The notes under the pieces are model-generated. The model saw only the letters and a program-made list of their open reading frames with translations, was not told the DNA's origin and did no database searches. From Streptomyces sp. NBC_00523 (GTDB lineage Bacteria; Actinomycetota; Actinomycetes; Streptomycetales; Streptomycetaceae), in NCBI RefSeq assembly GCF_036346615.1, contig NZ_CP107836.1:5704001-5768000 (forward strand): a DNA stretch of 64,000 nucleotides, given 5' to 3'. Shown in pieces: positions 25,221 through 33,903 of this stretch. Position 1 is the first letter of the stretch. Every line of letters begins with the position of its first letter. A program made the position numbers and the translations under genes.

Positions 25221-26861
25221 ATGTCCACCCACCTGTCCCGACGCGGTTTCATGGGCGCCGCGGGAATCGCCGGCCTCACCGTCGCCGGTCTGACGACCCT
25301 GAGCGCCTGCGGCAGCGGCGCCGCGGTCAGCAAGGGCGGCGCCAAGGCGTCGGCCAAGCTCAAGCTTCCGACGTACGTGGCGGCCCAGACCGCCCCCGCC
25401 GACCTCGCGGGCAACGCGGCGGGCCTCGACGCGACCTATCTGCGCTACCCCAAGAAGCTCACGAAGTCCGTCGCGAAGACCCCCGGTGACGGCAGCCGCA
25501 TCACCGCCCTCACCGAGACGTTCACCACCCCCGCCCCGCCGCAGGCCAGGAACGGCTACTGGCAGGAGCTGAACAAGCGGCTCGGCGCCCGGTTCGACAT
25601 GACGATCGTCGTGGACCAGGGCGTGGACGCGTACCTCACCAAGTTCAACGCGATGATGGCCGGCGGCGACATACCCGACCTGGTCTGGTTCCCGCCGAAC
25701 CAGGGCATCCAGCGCGTGCCCGAGCTCCTGGACGCCAAGTTCCACGACCTCACCCCCTATCTGTCGGGCGACGCGGTCAAGGCGTACCCGAACCTCGCGA
25801 ACCTGCCGACCACCGCCTGGAAGACCGCCGTCGTCAACGGCAAGATCCGCGGCGTCACCGTCGCCTACGGCTCCATGGGCCAGGTCTACGTCGTCAACCA
25901 GGACTTCTGGAAGCCGGTCGGCGGCGCCGAGTTCAGCAGCGCCGAGGACTTCCTCGCCAAGGGCAAGGAGCTGCTGGACGTCAAGCGCAACAAGTACGTC
26001 CTGGAACCGGCGTACGTGAACCACATCGCCCAGTTCGCCCAGTGGTTCGGCGCCCCCAGCGCCTGGCGCCTCGAAGGCGGCAAGCTGACGCACCAGTACG
26101 AGACGGAGGAGTACCAGGAGGCCCTGGCCTTCGCCGTGAAGTGCGCCCGGGCCAAGCTCTTCTGGCCGGACCCCAACCTCAGCACCACCATGGAGAAGAT
26201 GGCCCAGGGCTCCCTCGGCGCCTACGTCCAGTCCTTCCCCAGCTTCCTGGTCGACGCCAAGACGTACGACTTCCCGTTCGGCGTCATCGTGCCGTTCGCG
26301 GCCAAGGAAGGCGCCACGCCGCACTACAACATGGGCTACGGCTCCGTCGGCTACACCGCGATCAACAAGAAGGCCGACGACAAGCGCGTCAAGATGCTGC
26401 TGCGGGTCCTGGACTACCTGGCCGCCCCCTTCGGTACGGAGGAGCGCCTCTTCCTCGACAACGGCATCGAGGGCACGCACTGGAACCGCACCTCCGACGG
26501 GGACGTCAAGCTCACCGCCAAGGGCAACTCCGAGGCCGTCACGACCGCGATGCCGCTGGCCTTCCTCGCCGCCGGGCCCGAGTACATCTACCTGCCGGGC
26601 CGGGGCGAGCTGGCGGGCAGGATCCACGGCTGGCAGCAGGACCTGCTCAAGATCGCCCAGACCAACCCGACGAGCGGCCACTTCTCGGACACGTCCACCA
26701 GCAAGAGCCCGTCGCTCACCACCGCCATGAGCGACATCCAGCTGGACATCGTCGCCGGCCGCAAGCCGGTCTCCGCCTTCAAGGACGAGCTGCGCAAGTG
26801 GCGTTCCGGCGGCGGCGACAAGATGCGCGCCGAGTTCGAGGCGTCGCTCGCCGGCAAGTAA
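25221..26861 (+). CDS. Sugar ABC transporter substrate-binding lipoprotein (Tat-type signal)
   Basis: This 546-residue extracellular solute-binding protein of the LipO/UgpB-like group is large for the class. The N-terminus STHLSRRGFMGAAGIAGLTV has a twin-arginine motif, and the lipobox LSAC places the lipidated Cys at about residue 30. It should therefore fold before export through Tat. The binding domain contains FTTPAPPQARNGYWQELNKR and VDAYLTKFNAMMAGGDIPDL, typical of oligosaccharide receptors. ATG 25221 has AAGGAG four bases upstream. It serves the two permeases just before it. The ligand is unknown. Confidence 0.92.
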   Translation: MSTHLSRRGFMGAAGIAGLTVAGLTTLSACGSGAAVSKGGAKASAKLKLPTYVAAQTAPADLAGNAAGLDATYLRYPKKLTKSVAKTPGDGSRITALTETFTTPAPPQARNGYWQELNKRLGARFDMTIVVDQGVDAYLTKFNAMMAGGDIPDLVWFPPNQGIQRVPELLDAKFHDLTPYLSGDAVKAYPNLANLPTTAWKTAVVNGKIRGVTVAYGSMGQVYVVNQDFWKPVGGAEFSSAEDFLAKGKELLDVKRNKYVLEPAYVNHIAQFAQWFGAPSAWRLEGGKLTHQYETEEYQEALAFAVKCARAKLFWPDPNLSTTMEKMAQGSLGAYVQSFPSFLVDAKTYDFPFGVIVPFAAKEGATPHYNMGYGSVGYTAINKKADDKRVKMLLRVLDYLAAPFGTEERLFLDNGIEGTHWNRTSDGDVKLTAKGNSEAVTTAMPLAFLAAGPEYIYLPGRGELAGRIHGWQQDLLKIAQTNPTSGHFSDTSTSKSPSLTTAMSDIQLDIVAGRKPVSAFKDELRKWRSGGGDKMRAEFEASLAGK

Positions 26862-26900
26862 CGTCCGCCCGCACGACCCGCACCAACTGAAGGGACTCCC

Positions 26901-28076
26901 GTGTCAGACCTGCGAATCGGCGTCATCGGGCTCGGCCTGCGCCGGTCCATCGCGACGTCGGCCCACCACCCCGGCAAGGGGTCGGCGATCACCGCCGTCT
27001 GCGACCTCGACCCGGAGGTGCGCAGCCGGGAGGCCGAGCGCTTCGGCGCCGAGATCGCGGTCGAGGACTACAAGCTGCTCCTCGGCCGGGACGACCTGGA
27101 CGCGATCATCGTCGCGACCCCGGACGACACCCACGAGGTCATCGCCATCGACGCCCTGAGGGCCGGCAAGGCGGTCTTCGTGGAGAAGCCGCTCGGCATC
27201 TCCGTCGAGAGCTGCGACAACATCCTGCGCGCCGCGTACGAGACCGGCACCCGGCTCTACGTCGGCCACAACATGCGCCACATGGGCGTCGTCCGGCTGA
27301 TGCGCGACATCATCGCGCGCGGCGACATCGGCGAGCCCAAGGCCGTCTGGGTGCGCCACTTCGTGGGCTACGGCGGCGACTACTACTTCAAGGACTGGCA
27401 CGCCGACCGCACCCGCACCACCGGCCTGCTCCTCCAGAAGGCCGCCCACGACATCGACGTGCTGCACTGGCTGGCCGGCGGCTACACGCAGCGCGTCAAC
27501 GCCCTCGGCGACCTGCTCGTCTACGGCAACCTGCCGCGCCGCGAGCCGGACACCCCGCGCCCCGAGAACTGGCTGCGCGAGTTCGACTGGCCGCCGACGG
27601 CCCGCAAGGACCTGCACCACATCGTGGACGTCGAGGACGTCTCGGTGATGAACATGCAGCTGGACAACGGCGTCGTGGCCGCCTACCAGCAGTGCCACTT
27701 CACCCCCGACTACTGGCGCAACTACACGGTCATCGGCACCGAGGGCCGGCTGGAGAACTTCGGCGACGGCCCCGGCGACGAGGTCAAGGTCTGGAACACC
27801 GGCCCCAGCGGCTACCGCGCCGACGCCGACATCACCTACCGGGTGCCCGAGGCCAAGGGCTCCCACGGCGGCGGCGACAGCCGGATCATGCAGGAGTTCG
27901 TCCGCTTCGCCCGCGAAGGGGGAGTCACCGACACCTCCCCGGTCGCCGCCCGGATGAGCGTCGCCGCCGGTGTCCTCGCGACCCGCTCCCTGCGCGAGGG
28001 CGGTGCGCCCCACGAGGTGCCGCCGCTCGACCCGGAACTGATCGCGTACTTCGAGCGCGGCCAGGTCCGTTCCTGA
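26901..28076 (+). CDS. Gfo/Idh/MocA-family NAD(P)-dependent oxidoreductase
   Basis: This 391-residue cytoplasmic dehydrogenase has an N-terminal Rossmann domain, RIGVIGLGLRRSIATSAHHP. It also has the family motif EKP in VFVEKPLGIS (about residues 93-102), which holds the catalytic-site lysine. KAAHDIDVLHWL (about 186) carries the aspartate and histidine of the GGG-x5-HxxD-type active site. The family oxidises or reduces sugars, inositols and glycosides. It is the last gene of the importer operon, so it probably acts on the imported sugar together with the SIS protein. GTG 26901 has AAGGGA upstream. A strong terminator ends the operon. Confidence 0.92.
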   Translation: MSDLRIGVIGLGLRRSIATSAHHPGKGSAITAVCDLDPEVRSREAERFGAEIAVEDYKLLLGRDDLDAIIVATPDDTHEVIAIDALRAGKAVFVEKPLGISVESCDNILRAAYETGTRLYVGHNMRHMGVVRLMRDIIARGDIGEPKAVWVRHFVGYGGDYYFKDWHADRTRTTGLLLQKAAHDIDVLHWLAGGYTQRVNALGDLLVYGNLPRREPDTPRPENWLREFDWPPTARKDLHHIVDVEDVSVMNMQLDNGVVAAYQQCHFTPDYWRNYTVIGTEGRLENFGDGPGDEVKVWNTGPSGYRADADITYRVPEAKGSHGGGDSRIMQEFVRFAREGGVTDTSPVAARMSVAAGVLATRSLREGGAPHEVPPLDPELIAYFERGQVRS

Positions 28077-28090
28077 CGGCTGACCCCACG

Positions 28091-28132
28091 GGCCCCCGGC
28101 GCACCGCTCACGCGGTCGCGCCGGGGGCCTTT
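28091..28132 (+). terminator. Rho-independent terminator of the sugar operon
   Basis: GGCCCCCGGCGC pairs perfectly with GCGCCGGGGGCC, with an inner ACCGC/GCGGT stem, and is followed by TTT. It lies 15 bases past the oxidoreductase stop. Confidence 0.9.
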
Positions 28133-28317
28133 CGGCGTCTCTTTTCGGCCATGCTCAATGGGTAATCGGCCCCTCCCGGTTTGACGGCGCCGTCTCCCGT
28201 AATGGTGACGAAGGCGGTCCGAAGTGGTGTCGTACGGTCACCGCCCGGCTGCCCGCACGGCGGGTCAAGGTCTGTTTCAAGCCAATCACGTGCCCATCTG
28301 GCCGGGTTCGAACGCGC

Positions 28318-28340
28318 GACCGGAAACCGGTCGGCATAAT
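28318..28340 (+). promoter_or_regulatory. Probable leaderless promoter with overlapping dyad before the metallo-hydrolase
   Basis: A -10-like CATAAT (28335-28340) ends seven bases before the ATG, so the mRNA should begin at or next to the start codon. The dyad GACCGG-AAA-CCGGTC (28318-28332) lies in the spacer, where a repressor would occlude polymerase. A separate 12-base palindrome GACGGCGCCGTC lies at 28183-28194. Confidence 0.5.
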
Positions 28341-28347
28341 CGCGTCC

Positions 28348-29346
28348 ATGTCGATCACGGGTGGGGATGTCGTTGACCTTGGCAGGGGCCTGTACGCCTG
28401 GCTCCCGCCGAAGCGTGGCTGGGGGCTGGCCAACTGCGGCCTGCTCGTCTCGCCCCGCGGCGCGCTGTGGATCGACACCCCGTACGACCCGGTGCTCGCC
28501 GGCCAGTTCCTCGCCGAGTCCACCAAGCGGCTGCCCGACGGCGTCACCATCGACCGGGTGGTCGTCACGCACGCCAACGGCGACCACTTCTGGGGCGCGG
28601 GCGTGCTCCCGGACGCCGAGATCATCGTGACCCGCGAGGCCCGGGAGCACATCCACTACGAGCCCTCGCCGCAGCAGCAGCACGCGCTCGTCACCGGCGG
28701 CGACCCGGCCACCCCGCTCGGGGCCTACCTCGCCCGCCACTTCGGCCCGTTCGACTGGTCGCAGACCGAGCCCGTCCGGCCGACCACCTACTTCACCGGC
28801 GAGCTCGAACTGAGCCTCGGCGACTACCCGGTGCAGATCACCTCGCTCGCCCCCGCGCACACCACCGGCGACCTGATGGTCCACCTGCCCGCCCAGTCCA
28901 CCGTGTTCAGCGGCGACATCATCTTCTCGTCGTCCGACGAGCAGCCCGGCGACCACCCGATCCACTGGGAAGGCCCGCTGAGCAACATCATCGCGGCCTG
29001 CGAGCAGGTGCTGGCCACCGGCGCCGAAACGATCGTCCCCGGCCACGGACCCGTCCTCGACCGGAACGGCGTCCGCGAGCACATCGCGTACCTCGCGTAC
29101 ATCCAGGAGCGCGCCCACGCCCTGCACGCCGCGGGTGTCCCCGCCATCGACGCGGCCCGCCAGGTCATCGCCGAGGGCCGCTACCCCGGACTCGGCCTGC
29201 CCGAGCGGCTGGTGGTCACCATCGGCAGCGAGTACCGGCAGCTCGACGGCTCGGAGCGGCGCAGCGTCGTCCAGGTCATGACCGACGTCGCCACGGTCGC
29301 CCACGAAGTGGAGCAGGTCAGTGAGCCGGCAGGCAGCGCGGGCTGA
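28348..29346 (+). CDS. Metallo-beta-lactamase-fold hydrolase
   Basis: This 332-residue MBL-fold protein has the zinc motif in altered form: H75-A-N77-G-D79-H80, where the usual second histidine of HxHxDH is Asn. The later ligands are in place: LAPAHTTGD, FSGDIIF and PGHGP. The substrate is unknown; many relatives act on thioesters, phosphodiesters or lactones. No ribosome site is visible and a -10 box lies just upstream, so translation is probably leaderless. It lies 62 bases before the cvnA gene of conservon 2 on the same strand, with no terminator between, and may be cotranscribed with it. Confidence 0.85.
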   Translation: MSITGGDVVDLGRGLYAWLPPKRGWGLANCGLLVSPRGALWIDTPYDPVLAGQFLAESTKRLPDGVTIDRVVVTHANGDHFWGAGVLPDAEIIVTREAREHIHYEPSPQQQHALVTGGDPATPLGAYLARHFGPFDWSQTEPVRPTTYFTGELELSLGDYPVQITSLAPAHTTGDLMVHLPAQSTVFSGDIIFSSSDEQPGDHPIHWEGPLSNIIAACEQVLATGAETIVPGHGPVLDRNGVREHIAYLAYIQERAHALHAAGVPAIDAARQVIAEGRYPGLGLPERLVVTIGSEYRQLDGSERRSVVQVMTDVATVAHEVEQVSEPAGSAG

Positions 29347-29408
29347 CCGCGCGGTCCCGCCCCGCGCGCACCGGCGGACCGACCCGACGAGAGAAACGCG
29401 GTAACGGC

Positions 29409-30758
29409 ATGGCATGGATCGTCGCACTGCTCGCCGTCGTCGCCGCGGTGGCGGGCTTCACCCGCGCCTACCGGACCGGCCTCATGGAACAGCAGGCTGT
29501 CACCCGCGCCGAACTCGCCGAACGCCAGGCCAAGGCCGCCGAGGCCCGCACCGCCGCCCTCCTGGACGAGATCCGGCAGCTCGCGCGCAGACGGATACCC
29601 GCCGCCGCCCTCGCTCTCTCCCACCCCAGCGCCACCGTCCCCGGACTGCGCGAGGCGGCCGAGGTCGACGGCGGCGCCGCCCTCCTGCTCACCGAGGCCG
29701 TCCAGGCCGCGCGAACCGCCGTCCTCGAAGAGCGCGGACGCGTCGACGCGGCAGCCCGCGCCGCGATGCGCGGCACCTCCGCCAAGATCCAGTCGCTCCT
29801 GAACCAGTCCCAGCAGCTGCTGCACGAGCTCCAGCACGAGTACGACGACCCGCGCATCCTCCAGCTCGACTTCCGCAACGAACTCGCGCTGCGCCGCACC
29901 CAGTCCACCGCCGTCCTGTGCGACGCCTGGCCCGGACTCGCCCGGCAGAACTCCCCGCTGGTCGAGATCGTCCTCGGCGCCCAGTCCCGCGTGGCCGGCT
30001 ACGAGCGGATCAAGGTCTCCAACCACCTGCGCGACGAACGCCTCGCGCTCGCCGCCCGCGCCGCCGAACCCCTCGCCATCGCCCTGGCCGAACTCCTCGC
30101 CAACGCCACCGCGTACTCCCACCCCGACACCGACGTCCAGGTCACCGTCCAGCAGAGCGGTGGCCGCGGCGCGTTCCTCGTCGTGGACGACGCGGGCATC
30201 GGCATGGACGAGGACGCCCTCGAACGGGCCCGCGCCCTGCTCGCCGGACCCGCCGAGGTCCTGCTCACCGAGCTCGGCGACCCGCCGCAGACCGGCTTCG
30301 CGGTCGTCGGCCGGCTCGTCGTCCAGTACGGCTTCGAGTGCCACATCGAGGCGTCCCCGTTCGGCGGCATGCGGACGATCCTGCGCGTCCCGGCCCACCT
30401 GCTCACCGTGCTGGACGAGGACCGGAACCTCTCCGCCCTCGCCCCCGCACCCGTGACGGCCGCCCCGGCCCAGCCCGCGCAGACCACCACGGACACCCCC
30501 GCGCCGGACGCCGCGGAGCCCGCCGGACTGCCCAGCCGGCGCCGCCGGGCACCGCGCCGCACCCCCGCTGCGGCCACCGCCGCCCGGGCCGCCGAGCCGG
30601 ACGCCGCCCCGCCGGCCCGTACTCCGGAGGCGGCAGGGGCTTCCTGGGCGGCCCTCCAGCAGGGCACCCTCAACGGCAGGAGCGTCACCGGGCGGCCCCC
30701 CGCACCGGACACCGGCGCCCCCGACCACCAGGACGACCAAGGAGACGACGAGAAGTGA
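29409..30758 (+). CDS. Histidine-kinase-like ATP-binding protein (CvnA-type, conservon 2)
   Basis: This 449-residue protein has a single N-terminal membrane anchor (MAWIVALLAVVAAVAGFTRA) and then a coiled-coil-like Ala/Glu/Arg-rich helix (about 30-130). The GHKL ATPase domain has the N-box ALAELLANATAYSHPDTDVQ, the G1 box VVDDAGIGMDEDAL and the later GFAVVGRLVVQYGFE. There is no extracellular sensing domain, in contrast to the other two cvnA genes here. The tail is Pro/Ala/Arg-rich. It opens a tightly packed operon, with the next gene overlapping its stop (GTGA). Confidence 0.9.
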   Translation: MAWIVALLAVVAAVAGFTRAYRTGLMEQQAVTRAELAERQAKAAEARTAALLDEIRQLARRRIPAAALALSHPSATVPGLREAAEVDGGAALLLTEAVQAARTAVLEERGRVDAAARAAMRGTSAKIQSLLNQSQQLLHELQHEYDDPRILQLDFRNELALRRTQSTAVLCDAWPGLARQNSPLVEIVLGAQSRVAGYERIKVSNHLRDERLALAARAAEPLAIALAELLANATAYSHPDTDVQVTVQQSGGRGAFLVVDDAGIGMDEDALERARALLAGPAEVLLTELGDPPQTGFAVVGRLVVQYGFECHIEASPFGGMRTILRVPAHLLTVLDEDRNLSALAPAPVTAAPAQPAQTTTDTPAPDAAEPAGLPSRRRRAPRRTPAAATAARAAEPDAAPPARTPEAAGASWAALQQGTLNGRSVTGRPPAPDTGAPDHQDDQGDDEK

Positions 30759-31180
30759 GCACCCCCAGTCCCCACTCAGGCGACCTCGCATGGGTGCTGA
30801 CCCCCCTGCTTGAACTGCCCGGAGTCCAGCACGCCGTGGTCGCCACCGGCGACGGCCTGGTCGAAGGCGCGTCCCCCGGCCTCGACCGCGCCTCCGGCGA
30901 ACGGGTCGCCGCGATGACGGCCACCCTGCACGCCGCCGCCCGCGCCTTCACGACCGCATTCACCGACGCCGAGGCCCCGCAACTGGCCCAGACCGTCGTG
31001 GAGTCGGACCTGGGCTTCGCCATCGTCGTCCCGGCCGGACGCAACACCACCCTCGCCCTGTTCGCCGAACCCGGCGCCAAACTCGGCGACATCGCCTACC
31101 AGATGCAGGTCCAGGTCACCGCGCTCACCCGGGCGATGCACGCACCCGCCCGCCAATCGGACACCGCCGCCCGGCCATGA
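30755..31180 (+). CDS. Roadblock/LC7 domain protein (CvnB-type, conservon 2)
   Basis: This 141-residue protein has one Roadblock fold from GDLAWVLTPLLELPGVQHAV through VQVTALTRAM. The GTG start overlaps the cvnA stop, and its own stop overlaps the cvnC start, so cvnA, cvnB and cvnC are translationally coupled. By family analogy it bridges CvnA and the GTPase CvnD. Confidence 0.9.
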   Translation: MSTPSPHSGDLAWVLTPLLELPGVQHAVVATGDGLVEGASPGLDRASGERVAAMTATLHAAARAFTTAFTDAEAPQLAQTVVESDLGFAIVVPAGRNTTLALFAEPGAKLGDIAYQMQVQVTALTRAMHAPARQSDTAARP

Positions 31181-31530
31181 CCCCCGGCCCAGCACGCCGT
31201 CTGATCCCCGCCTATCTGGTCACCGGCGGCAGGTCCCGCCCCGCCGGCCCCGCGCTCGACCGGCTCGCCGTCCTCGTACGCACCGACGCGCCCGTGCCCG
31301 ACGACGCCGGAACCCAGGCCCGCAGACTCTGCGACCTGCTGGAACCGGGTGCCCTCACCGTCGTCGAGTGCGCGGCCCACCTGGACCTGCCGGTCAGCGC
31401 CACCGTCTTCCTGGCCACGGACCTCGCGGCCACCGGACTACTGCTCACCCGACCGCCGATACCCAGTGCCGGGCAGATCGACAGGTCGCTTGTCGAGAGG
31501 CTGCTCGATGGACTCCGCTCCCTCCCCTGA
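31177..31530 (+). CDS. DUF742 protein (CvnC-type, conservon 2)
   Basis: This 117-residue DUF742 protein has the family start RLIPAYLVTGGRSRPAGPAL. A winged-helix-like segment follows: ALTVVECAAHLDLPVSATVF and LATDLAATGLLLTRPP. It is part of the conservon complex thought to sit at the membrane with CvnA, B and D. ATG 31177 overlaps cvnB by four bases, and its 3' end overlaps cvnD by 23 bases. Confidence 0.9.
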   Translation: MTPGPARRLIPAYLVTGGRSRPAGPALDRLAVLVRTDAPVPDDAGTQARRLCDLLEPGALTVVECAAHLDLPVSATVFLATDLAATGLLLTRPPIPSAGQIDRSLVERLLDGLRSLP

Positions 31531-32122
31531 CCGGACCGGCGTCGGCTATCTGCCGGCCGCCGCCCGGACCCTGATGAAACTCGTCGTCACGGGCCCCTTC
31601 GGCGTGGGCAAGACCACCCTGATCCGCACCCTCTCGGAGATCGCCACGCTCCACACCGAGGAGGCGATGACCCAGTCCAGCACCCGCGTCGACTCCACCG
31701 CCGGTCTCCCCGACAAGACCACCACCACGGTCGCCATCGACTTCGGCCGCCTGACCGTCCCCGACGACCTCGTGCTCTACATGTTCGGCACCCCCGGCCA
31801 GGAACGGTTCCTGCCCCTGTGGGAGGACATCGCGCGCGGCGCCCTCGGCGCGCTCGTCCTCGTGGACACCCGGCGGCTCGCCGACTCCTTCGCCGTGATG
31901 GACATGGTCGAGGAGCAGGGACTGCCGTACGCCGTCGCGGTGAACCGTTTCCCCGACGCCCCCGCGCACACCGACGAGGTCCTGCGCAAGCACCTCGACC
32001 TGGACGACACCACCCCGCTCGTCCAGTGCGACGCGCGGGAGCGGCGCGGCAGCATCGACGCCCTGATCGCACTCGCCGAACACGTGCTGACCCGCATGCC
32101 GCAGCCCGAGGACGCCTCATGA
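31508..32122 (+). CDS. Small Ras-like GTPase (CvnD-type, conservon 2)
   Basis: This 204-residue GTP-binding protein carries a P-loop GPFGVGKTTLIRTLSE, a G2 region TTTTVAIDFGRLTV, a G3 motif GTPGQERF (D replaced by T, as in this prokaryotic family) and NRF as a divergent NKxD-type motif. CvnD proteins are the switch of conservon complexes. The start ATG 31508 lies inside cvnC. The stop overlaps the P450 gene by four bases, tying the switch to a redox enzyme at the end of the operon. Confidence 0.92.
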   Translation: MDSAPSPDRTGVGYLPAAARTLMKLVVTGPFGVGKTTLIRTLSEIATLHTEEAMTQSSTRVDSTAGLPDKTTTTVAIDFGRLTVPDDLVLYMFGTPGQERFLPLWEDIARGALGALVLVDTRRLADSFAVMDMVEEQGLPYAVAVNRFPDAPAHTDEVLRKHLDLDDTTPLVQCDARERRGSIDALIALAEHVLTRMPQPEDAS

Positions 32123-33393
32123 CCACGTACGCACCGCCGCCGCAGCCCCTCGCGCTGTTCGGCCCGGCCTTCGCGGCCGACCCGCAGGGCCACTACCGCG
32201 CCCTGCGCGCGCACGGCCCGCTCGCACCGGTGCGGATCGCCCCCGACGTCGAGGCGCTGCTCGTCACGGACTACCAGGCCGCCATCGACGTGCTCCGCGA
32301 CACCCACACCTTCAGCAAGGACCCGCGCACCTGGCAGGCGACCATTCCGCCGGACTCGCCGGTGCTGCCCGTGCTCGGCCACCGCCCCACCGCCCTGTTC
32401 AGCGACGGCGCGGTGCACGCCCGCTACCGCGAGGCCATCAACGACAGCCTCGCGCTGATCGAACCGCACGTCCTGCGCGCCGAGGTCGCCCGCGTCGCCC
32501 GCCAGCTCATCGGCCGGTTCGCCGCCACCGGCAGCGGCGACCTCATCGCCCAGTACGCCCGCCGGCTCCCCATGCACATCTTCGTCACCTGGTTCGGCGC
32601 CGACCCCAAGGACGGGGAACGCATCGTGGACGGGGTCGCCGGGATGATGAACTCGGCCGCCGACGCCGCCGCCGCGTACGCCGACCTGGTCGACGTCGTC
32701 ACCCGCCTCGTCGCCGACCGGCGCGCCCGGCCGCGCCGCGACCTGACCTCGTACTTCCTGGCCCACCCCGCCGGACTCGACAACGACGAGACGGTGCGTC
32801 AGATCACCCTGGTGATGAGCGCGGGCAACGACCCGATGACCAACCTCATCGGCAACGCCACGCTCCACATGCTCACCGACGAACGCTACGCGGGCTCGCT
32901 GCACGGCGGCGCGATGACCGCCCACGAGGCGATCAACGAGGTGCTGTGGCGCGATCCGCCGATCGCCAACCTGGCGGCCCACTACCCGCGCCACGACACC
33001 GAGTTCCACGGCGTCCGGCTGCGCGCCGGGCAGCTCCTCCTGGTCTCCTACGCCGCCGCCAACTCCCAGTCCCCGCCGCCCGCGTCCGACGACGGAGTCC
33101 GGTCCGGAGCCAGCGCCCATCTCGCCTGGTCGGCCGGGCCCCACCGCTGCCCCGCCAAACAGCCGGCCCTGCTCATCGCGATGACCGCCATCGAACAGCT
33201 CACCAGCCTGCTGTGCGACGCCCGGCTCGCCGTGGAGCCGGACGAACTGCTGTGGCGCCCCGGCCCGTTCCACCGCGCGCTGGCCCACCTCCCGATCCGC
33301 TTCACCCCGCTGGACACCACCGCCGCACCGAGCGGTGCCATCACCGTGGCGGACCCGTCGGACGTGATTCCGGCGGCGGCAATCAACACCTGA
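32119..33393 (+). CDS. Cytochrome P450 lacking the ExxR motif (CYP157-like, CvnE position)
   Basis: This 424-residue P450-fold protein is the last gene of conservon 2. The heme-thiolate loop WSAGPHRCPAK gives Cys344 as ligand. The I-helix reads AGNDPMT (235-241), where the usual AGxxT has Asp-Pro. The K-helix motif that should read ExxR is E274-V-L-W277, so the otherwise invariant arginine is replaced by tryptophan. The same loss is known for the CYP157 family, whose members sit in conservons of S. coelicolor. No ferredoxin gene is adjacent. Whether it is a monooxygenase or a sensor or redox partner of the complex is open. Confidence 0.9.
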   Translation: MTTYAPPPQPLALFGPAFAADPQGHYRALRAHGPLAPVRIAPDVEALLVTDYQAAIDVLRDTHTFSKDPRTWQATIPPDSPVLPVLGHRPTALFSDGAVHARYREAINDSLALIEPHVLRAEVARVARQLIGRFAATGSGDLIAQYARRLPMHIFVTWFGADPKDGERIVDGVAGMMNSAADAAAAYADLVDVVTRLVADRRARPRRDLTSYFLAHPAGLDNDETVRQITLVMSAGNDPMTNLIGNATLHMLTDERYAGSLHGGAMTAHEAINEVLWRDPPIANLAAHYPRHDTEFHGVRLRAGQLLLVSYAAANSQSPPPASDDGVRSGASAHLAWSAGPHRCPAKQPALLIAMTAIEQLTSLLCDARLAVEPDELLWRPGPFHRALAHLPIRFTPLDTTAAPSGAITVADPSDVIPAAAINT

Positions 33394-33497
33394 GCCGTGT
33401 CGCTCGTAGGCCGAACGGGTGAGGGAGGGGACAATCGCCCGATGAACAGTGAGCGTGACCGGCACAACGCCGACCGATGTGCCGACGGGGTGGTCCG

Positions 33498-33896
33498 GTG
33501 AGCAGGTACGACAGGTACGACGTCACGGACGAGCAGTGGGAGGGGCTGGCCCAGGTCGTACCGCTGCGCAGCCGCAACGAATGGCCCTCCCGGGTGGACC
33601 ACCGCACCGTCCAGGACGATCCGGAGCCCGTCGAGCAGCGGCGCATGGTCGTGCTGCGGGTCCAGGTGTTCGCCGACGCCCGCGAGGTCGCGGAGTACCT
33701 GGTCGCCCAGGTGCCGGTGCTGCTCGACCTGACCAGCGCGGAGGCCGATGTGGCCAAGCGCATCCTGGACTTCGCCAGCGGTGTCGTGTTCGGGCTCGGC
33801 AGCGGCATGCACCGGGTGGACCGCAACGTCTTCCTGCTGTCGCCCGCCGGCATGGAGGTCGAGGGCGTCACGGCGGCCGGGGTGCCGGGGGCGTAG
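33498..33896 (+). CDS. SepF-like cell division protein (SflA/SflB-type paralogue)
   Basis: This 132-residue protein has a short basic/acidic N-terminus and a SepF domain (about 50-125): MVVLRVQVFADAREVAEYLV, then LLDLTSAEADVAKRILDFAS and GVVFGLGSGMHRVDRNVFLL SPAGMEVE. SepF anchors and bundles FtsZ; Streptomyces has one dcw-cluster SepF and extra paralogues. This copy is not in a dcw cluster, so it is a paralogue. I chose GTG 33498 over ATG 33477 because only the former has a purine-rich site upstream. A MazG-like gene follows after seven bases. Confidence 0.88.
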   Translation: MSRYDRYDVTDEQWEGLAQVVPLRSRNEWPSRVDHRTVQDDPEPVEQRRMVVLRVQVFADAREVAEYLVAQVPVLLDLTSAEADVAKRILDFASGVVFGLGSGMHRVDRNVFLLSPAGMEVEGVTAAGVPGA

Positions 33897-33903
33897 GAGA
33901 GCG

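Noticed and set aside
28290..28325. GGGTTCGAAC resembling a tRNA T-loop
   Set aside because: The flanking bases do not form a T-stem, and no acceptor, D or anticodon stems can be drawn around it.
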